Shown piece after piece: positions 57,825-64,000 of a stretch of DNA of 64,000 nt. The stretch is from the NCBI GenBank assembly GCA_903813345.2, contig CAIIXF020000006.1, positions 39,628,848 through 39,692,847 on the forward strand, written 5' to 3'. The notes under the pieces are model-generated. The model ran no database searches. It was not told the origin of the DNA and saw only the letters and a program-made list of their open reading frames with translations. A program made the translations under genes and the position numbers. Positions within the stretch are counted from its first letter, which is position 1. Every line of letters starts with the position of its first letter. Origin of the DNA: Owenia fusiformis (Eukaryota; Annelida; Polychaeta; Sabellida; Oweniidae).

Positions 57825-60400
57825 TATCTCCCTGTGTATCTAGCAAAGAAGATGAATTTAAATATTAACATGTCAATAGACGAATATAAAGTACATTTAA
57901 TTTTCATTGCTAATATGGTGTTAGGACATTCAGGGAAAATGTTCATTTCTTTAAAGGGGTATTCCTTGCCAGACCATCTCTCTCCTAATATGCATGTATG
58001 AAATAGAGAATATTGCTTGGTTATAAGAAGTGTCTATTTGTAAGAATCTCTTGTAATCAGCAGTAATCAGCAAAAATACTCAGCACATATAAACAGAGAC
58101 ATTACAGAGACAATACTCGCTGCATATATGGAACACTCTGTATAATCAGGTATTGCTCCTCTTTATTTGTAGAACAGCACAAATAAGCACTGATTATATG
58201 TGAAGTTAAGAATACTCAAATATATGCAAACGCAATACTTTGTAAGTGTGCAATATAGTCACACATTATAATTGCATCTTTCTGACTATATTAAGCTATT
58301 TCTAAATTACACTGCTCATTTTATAACTGAGCATACAAATAAAAAACAGACTATTTGTGCGTATTTTTCTTTTAAGCATGATAAAACAATACAACAAAAG
58401 AATGTAAGTACCGTCCGTAGTTCTTAATGAATATGACTTTACCTGTGTATAATAAGCAACTAGATGGATTTTTAGGAGAGATCTTCCTTGTAGTTATCAA
58501 AAGTTGTTAATAAAAATAGCTTGTGCAAACACGTGTTTTGTATGGATATCGCCCCCCCCCCTCCCCGACGGAAAGCTGGCTACACCGCTGAACTTGTTAT
58601 CTCTACTTTCAGAGTCAATGCAACCTAATTCTTCCTGAGAAGGTATTATTATTTAACATTGACAACCTGTTAACACCGTTTGTATTAAATCTTGGATTAT
58701 GCATGGGAATTCAATTTTTTACTTTTTCAAATCGCCGCTTTGATTGTTTCCAATTCCTCATGATCAAAGCAAATGGAAGTCTAGACTCTTTTGGTCATGT
58801 TTTCGAGTTCAATTATAATCCACACATCAATTCAGAATCATAAAATATAAATCACTGGAGAAACGTCCAACAGCTTTTAATCCGCTTAATAAGTTATCAA
58901 AACACATTCTTGCCTTTGAATTAAAGCCCATGTTAAATTCCTCCCGGTAAAGTCGGTATTTAAAATAATTATAACAGGTAATGGAATCGAAAGAAGATTT
59001 CATAGTGTTTATGTTTCAATCAGTGTTGATTTCATTGTCTTATATAACTCATTTACATGAGTTTTCTATTCCCGATGCTTGGTCATACTTTGCCCGGATA
59101 GTTTGTTTAAAATAAATTGATTTAAGTTTAAATAGAAAATAAAGATAGTATTCTTATTTGAATTTTACAAACTGGGTATCAAAAAGCCGGCTTTTTAACT
59201 TCAGTTGGAAACTGGCTTTTTTAATCCTGCTTTTTCAGAACTATGGATTGTAAATGCGGTTGCATTCGTGTACTTTTCTATGTTTCGGTGCAGTTTTGTA
59301 AATCAAAATATCATTTTTTGATAATTTGATAATATGAGAAGAGACAAAACCCGGGAATCAACAGTTATACAGGCTACATTCCGTCTCATTATCTATGTCA
59401 TGATCATTATAACATAATTCCCATACCTGTTTACGGCTGGGTGTAGGTTCGCATGGGCGTAGCCAAGGCGGAGGGGGGGGGGGGGTGACATGTGCGCTTG
59501 CATTCCCCACCCTCTCGAAAAGAAAAAGCAATTTTGCAATATGAAAAAAACATTGACATTGACATCCAGAAATTCCGGGGGTAAACGCCATTCCGGGCCT
59601 CGCTTCGTTCGCATTGATGCAAACCCAAGATATCTCACCCCCTGAACAATTGCTGACTCTGCCCCTGGTTCAAATAGTGATTATAAGGTTAGCCATTTTG
59701 TGAAATCATAAGATAACCTTGACACTAAAATCTATATTCTACATGATCTTTGCATGAAAAATCAATTGCGTTTAATATGAACTTTTTTGAAAGTACGTGA
59801 GCCCCCCCCCCTCTCCCCAGGCGAAAGCTGGCAACGAGCCTGTAATATGATGAATTGCCCCAGTCTCTTCTCAATCGTGTAATAAGATATTAGGGGACAT
59901 ACATTATTAAGGTGACTTTACTGAGTTAAACCTGCAAACAATATATTTCACAATACATGTTTTCTGTTATGCATTTTATCAGAGATAGCCTTGTTTCTAT
60001 TTCGAATTGGGTCTTGCTTTGTTTCTCATTTCCGAATATATTCACGAAATTTGAAAGATTCGGTATGCTCAGTTGATAATTTGATAATAAAGATAAAGAA
60101 ACTGGCACATTTATTGCAACTGTTTCATTTGGCAGATCAATTAATAAGTTTTGTGCATGGTAGAGCAAACTTACAAAAAAATACCTTTTGACATGCCAGC
60201 AGGAGCAATATACAAAACTTTAATCCCTTATTATTTAATTCTTGCAAATGAGTTAAGTTCTCACTAATATTAATCCGTTTGTTATAGTTATTATATGGAT
60301 TAATTTCTACAGCCGGTGGTTCTAATTTCCGTATAAAATTATTTTGCAAGGTAAGTTTACATGTATGTAATGATTGTATAGTCCCCGTGCTACATTATAT
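57825..60400. other. Non-coding stretch with worn repeat ends
   Basis: Ends of the CAGGC-CGTAGCCAGG family with C- or G-runs occur at about 58550-58592, 59453-59485 and 59799-59842. The minus-strand frames at 59358-59638 cross one of these and are not genes. Nothing else is recognised. Confidence 0.4.
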
Positions 60401-60402
60401 AA

Positions 60403-61199
60403 CCCTACTATCACACCAAACTAGTTCTCACTACGTTCTCGAAAACGGGCTTCAACTGTGTACGAACGGACTGGACCTACTAAGAACCGTTTGGGATCTA
60501 TTTACAAACTTCAGCGAACGTACTCGAACGGGTAGGTCCTCTAGAACTTAGAACATGCTCAAAATGTTCTCATGGTCGTCACGTTCGACAATTAGAACGA
60601 GTGACAACGTACTAACGACGAGCTGGACGTTCTACGAACGGAACCGTCGTACTTCAGTCCTACTAGGGACGTTTTAACAACGAGTTGAACTGTCTGAGGA
60701 CGTGTTGAGAACGAGGTAGAACTAATTGCAAACGGGTTTAAACTGATTAAGAACGTATTTAACACTGCTTACGAACGAGATAGCAAAAATATAGCTATCA
60801 CACCAAACAAGTTGCCACTGCGTTCTTCAAAACTGTGTGCGAACGGAATGAACGTAGCTGCAACTTTCTAAGGTCTATTTACGAACTTTATGAACGTTCT
60901 CAGACGGGAATGTGATTTTAGAATTTTAAATCGATTCAAGATTCGATGGCGACCATACCGTTCTGTAATCAGGTCATGTTGACCTTCTAGACTAAGGGAC
61001 GCGTTCTACGACGTTGCACCCCGATGTGGTGCGACCTGAACGAACTGCGAACGAGATGGACGTAATGAAGACTGTTTAAGAACGAAGAAGCTAATTATTT
61101 CAGACATATTTCCCGACCACAGCCAGATTGAGCCCGTTTTACGACGTTTTCGTAGGACTGGCAAGAACGGGTAAGAACTAGTTTGGTGTGATAGGGGGG
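60403..61199. mobile_element. 0.8-kb DNA transposon with 25-bp inverted ends (Harbinger-like TAA target)
   Basis: The left end CCCTACTATCACACCAAACT continues AGTTCT. The right end is its complement except for two bases near the tip. TAA flanks both sides (60400-60402 and 61200-61202), compatible with the three-base TWA duplications of PIF/Harbinger elements. The interior is unusually rich in ACG-containing words (ACGAACG, AGAACG, ACGTTCT) for this AT-rich region. A second copy of the left end begins at about 60794 (CTATCACACCAAACAAGTT), so the left 385 bases are partly duplicated head to tail. No coding frame is convincing. Confidence 0.65.
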
Positions 61200-61204
61200 T
61201 AATT

Positions 61205-62698
61205 AAAGTTCTGTTAAATTCAGAAATTAACCGATTATCTCTGAAGGAATACAAAAGGTAGTTCAACATCTTTAAGAATATAACAAGGCAGGCATGGATA
61301 CCACGGGGGGGGGGGCTTAGCTAGATTATTATCAGATGTTTGTATTGTTCACTTCTAAGGATGTTATTTTAGCAAGTAATGCAATCAGACGGCTTGTGTT
61401 CAATGGTGTTACTTAATTATAATTAGTGCTGGGGTGATTTTTAAATCCATGGGAAAGTAATACCTGAGATCAAGGCATTTGTTGAAATAAAATATTGAGA
61501 TTTTTAATACCAATAACCCTTTCAATATTATAATTACATCTAGCTTATTTGATGTGAGTTTTTTCTACTGCTTCTTCTAGCATCTGGGTTCCTAGTAAAT
61601 TATGATGTTTTGACTTGTAATACGTAAAATACGTGTACTCATTCAAAATCTTTATCCCCGATTAAAGCTTTAATGATCACAAAATAATAAACAAATGTAT
61701 CAAAATATTGAAAACTCAATATTACATGTCAAATGACAGCTATTATTATGTGAAAATGTGAGTAAGATACAATCACTACAACTGCAAATACATGTATGCA
61801 ATATATGCGAGATCGCATTTAAACTTATTTGATTTAAAGTCTGAAAAAGAGCTTTAATGATGTTTTGTTTAAATCATGGTAAATGGCTTTCGAAACATTT
61901 GATTGCAACACATATTTCAGTTTGGAACAAAATACTCAACCGGGCCGATGAATCGCAGCAAATGTGACCTAGGCATTAGCGAGGAAAATACATTTTACCC
62001 AATAATCCCTTGCTGAATCCCTAAATAGATAAGATATATATCAAGGCCTACACACTTATTAAATAAGGGTTCCAACAAACACTTTATCAGTAATCTTAAC
62101 AACTAAATAAGCCATTTATCTGATTAAATTATGTCTATCAATTTCTTGATTGCAGATTATTAAAGAGATATTATGTCGGGAGGGGGTCCAAGATTAATAC
62201 AATTCTTAAATCACCAGAATGTCATTCAGATTTAATCCTATGAATAAGCTTATTATTTGAAATTAAAACTGAATACATAAAAAAAAGTGAATTATTAGTT
62301 TGTATTTTGAATGCCAAGAATGAAAAGGTAATTCGATACAAATCACGAATGCTTCTCCAAACATCCGGCCACAATTGTGCAATTGTGTCAGGTAATTAGC
62401 ACTGTTTATGTTTAGATTACTTATTAGAGATGTCAAATCATGGGTTCATCAATACAGCATTATGCTTGTTCAATATAGCAGCAAAATGTTGCAGAATTTA
62501 GTCTTTCATGTTTTAACAATATCTATTGTTATTGAATAACTGAAGATGAGGGGAGGGTGGATATTGAGCAAGCTGCATGTCTCCGAGCTATGATGCACAA
62601 GTAATGATCGTACGTGACACGCACAAAGGTGGTTGACATTTTGCCTTGCTTTGCTTGCTCTACGAGTAGTCAATAAATATAAAGCCATACGGTGAGAA
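61205..62698. other. AT-rich stretch, nothing recognised
   Basis: No exon, RNA gene or structured repeat is convincing. A poly-G run lies at about 61304-61314. Confidence 0.4.
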
Positions 62699-62699
62699 T

Positions 62700-63186
62700 G
62701 GAGAGGTTAAGCTAACGATGTTTTTCACAACGTAACCGTGAACGCAAAGTACAAAAATTAACAAAGGAATGGATCGAGCGCTCATAGTTTTATGCGCGCT
62801 TAGTCTACTTTAGATACTCTTTCAGCTTCAGAGTTTCGGGTTTAGAACGGGAGATTTTGAAATTTGACGTTGGGTCAACGGGAACCATTTTACTCGTGTC
62901 TATTGAACACTATGCTGTCAATTTTGATTTCGATGCACAGTTGAATTCTTGCTGAACACGATGATGTATGTCATGCATGATTTAGCGCCAAAAATCTTAC
63001 GAAACGAGCTCGTTTAAAATATGTATTAGAAAACCAGCTATAAAACTGCATCAATGACATACTATAGAATCATTACACGCTATGGTGTAGTCTAAACAAA
63101 CACTGGATTTGAACGGCTATTTATATGAGAAGGCTACATGAATTTGTATATGGTCGAGTGATACGTACAGGTTCAGTTTCGATTAT
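62700..63186. mobile_element. 505-bp DNA transposon, copy 2, right end lost
   Basis: It aligns to 5428-5910 with only about ten differences, including three one- or two-base indels, and has the same GGAGAGGTTAAGCT left end. The copy breaks off after TTTCGATTAT, about 22 bases before the expected right terminal repeat, where the poly-T of a LINE begins. The minus-strand signal-peptide-like frame is preserved (one Tyr-to-Ser change) and reads out of the element into different flanking sequence. Confidence 0.75.
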
Positions 63187-64000
63187 TTTTTTTTTTTTTT
63201 TTTTTTTTTTTTTATTTCATCTTTCTTACACAAAACATTATACATAATATACATACAGATCAAATCCATATACATTGAATATTCAATAATATTATTACAT
63301 ATTTATATTTAACAATTATATGTTTTAAGCTTTTCAGACCATCTCCATTCAGAGTATTTAATTTAACTTAATTTAAAAGGGTACCATTTGAAAATACAAT
63401 ACATGCAATACGATTATCTTTCAATCGTATTGTGCTGACAATATTTTAATATAAAAGGGTATAAAGTAAAACAAAAAATTCAATGCTGTTGGTTTAATCT
63501 ATCTATAACCCATCTCCAAGTCTCGCCGAAACTTTCCAGTGTGCCATTTAAGTTTGCAATATTTCGTTCGTCATTGATTTTGTATTTTAGGATTTCTTTT
63601 ATTTGCATAAATGTTATTTTAGTATTAACGAGTCTTGATTTATGTATTAAGCTTTTTATATACAATATGCAAAAATTAATTGCTTTTGAAGTGTGGTCGC
63701 GTTCTTGATCTAATTTCCCGACAATTATGTCTTTAATTGTAAGATCAATATTGAAAATTTTTTTAAAGTCATCCCAAATCTTGGAAAAGTTTGGGCACTC
63801 TATGAAGAAGTGTATCGTATCATCTATTTTATCGTTTTTACAAAAGTCGCATAAATTTGAATTTTTTATTTTCTTTCGAGTTAAAAATTGGTTATTTGGT
63901 GTAACGTTTAAAACAAGTTTGTATTGAAGGCATTGTATTCTCGGTTCTCGAACCGTCTTAAAAGGTAATGTAAAAATGTGTTTCGAATCTTCTTCTGAAA
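63187..64000 (-). mobile_element. 3' end of a LINE retrotransposon, truncated by the window edge
   Basis: Read on the minus strand, the element ends in a poly-A tract (poly-T at 63187-63213) inserted directly into copy 2 of the 505-bp transposon. A 3' untranslated region of about 265 bases separates the tail from the stop codon of the open reading frame. The 5' part lies beyond the window. Confidence 0.8.
63480..64000 (-). CDS. C-terminal part of a LINE reverse-transcriptase polyprotein
   Basis: An uninterrupted frame of about 172 codons enters from the window edge and stops at 63480-63482. It reads LQYKLVLNVTPNNQFL, then LCDFCKNDKIDDTIHFFIEC and PNFSKIWDDF. This C-x2-C...H-x4-C pattern followed by an aromatic IW/FW is the zinc-knuckle region found after the reverse-transcriptase domain in many L1/Tx1-like LINEs. 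The rest is Lys/Ile-rich without further motif. There is no frameshift or internal stop, so the copy may be young. The true start, endonuclease and reverse-transcriptase domains lie outside the window. Clade assignment is by motif only. Confidence 0.75.
   Translation of the reverse strand, partial: SEEDSKHIFTLPFKTVREPRIQCLQYKLVLNVTPNNQFLTRKKIKNSNLCDFCKNDKIDDTIHFFIECPNFSKIWDDFKKIFNIDLTIKDIIVGKLDQERDHTSKAINFCILYIKSLIHKSRLVNTKITFMQIKEILKYKINDERNIANLNGTLESFGETWRWVIDRLNQQH

Overview
The window looks like nuclear DNA of a metazoan. It is AT-rich, with interrupted genes, consensus GT-AG splice sites, a tRNA-derived SINE, a LINE tail, many DNA-transposon remnants and several minisatellites. The repeat mix and protein types fit a marine invertebrate, perhaps a deuterostome such as an echinoderm or hemichordate. 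That placement is inference; no single marker here fixes the taxon.

Three genes are well supported. (1) A minus-strand gamma-secretase subunit gene, APH-1, is represented by four internal coding exons (55474-55331, 55005-54917, 52874-52752, 52403-52276) whose phases fit together exactly. Its first and last coding exons were not found. (2) A single-exon minus-strand gene (38564-37110) encodes a type II membrane protein with a DTD motif, probably a Golgi glycosyltransferase-like protein of the DUF7164 kind. (3) Head to head with it, about 1.26 kb away, a single-exon plus-strand gene (39824-41035) encodes a membrane-anchored class I SAM-dependent methyltransferase. Genes 2 and 3 may act on the same glycan. 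A fourth, unrecognised gene contributes a terminal coding exon at 2641-2813.

The most unusual structure is in APH-1. The 3' end of the 89-bp exon, with its 5' splice site, has been amplified into about 29 tandem 59-bp units (53266-54968). The exon itself is the first unit in transcription order, and every unit keeps a GT at the donor position, mostly GTAAGT. The following intron therefore opens with about 28 decoy copies of the authentic donor. Using any of them would extend the exon into an in-frame stop.

Region by region: 1-2640 has no recognisable gene; 2641-2813 is the orphan terminal exon, with X-box-like motifs around it; 3404-8333 is bounded by about 75-bp inverted repeats flanked by TA and holds a 505-bp transposon (5428-5932) and a SINE (6122-6500); 16.6-18.8 kb holds scattered copies of the same repeat family, a foldback and a 28-bp minisatellite; 19519-24792 is a TTAA-flanked, piggyBac-like element of 5.27 kb without a visible transposase; 25912-26093 is a near-perfect hairpin; 32484-32692 and 41676-43399 are two complete elements of one family with 5-bp target duplications; 37-41 kb is the divergent gene pair; 44-52 kb holds satellites and tandem repeats; 52.3-55.5 kb is APH-1; 57.5-61.2 kb holds a palindrome-rich array and a Harbinger-like element; 62.7-64 kb is a second copy of the 505-bp transposon, broken by a LINE that runs off the window end.
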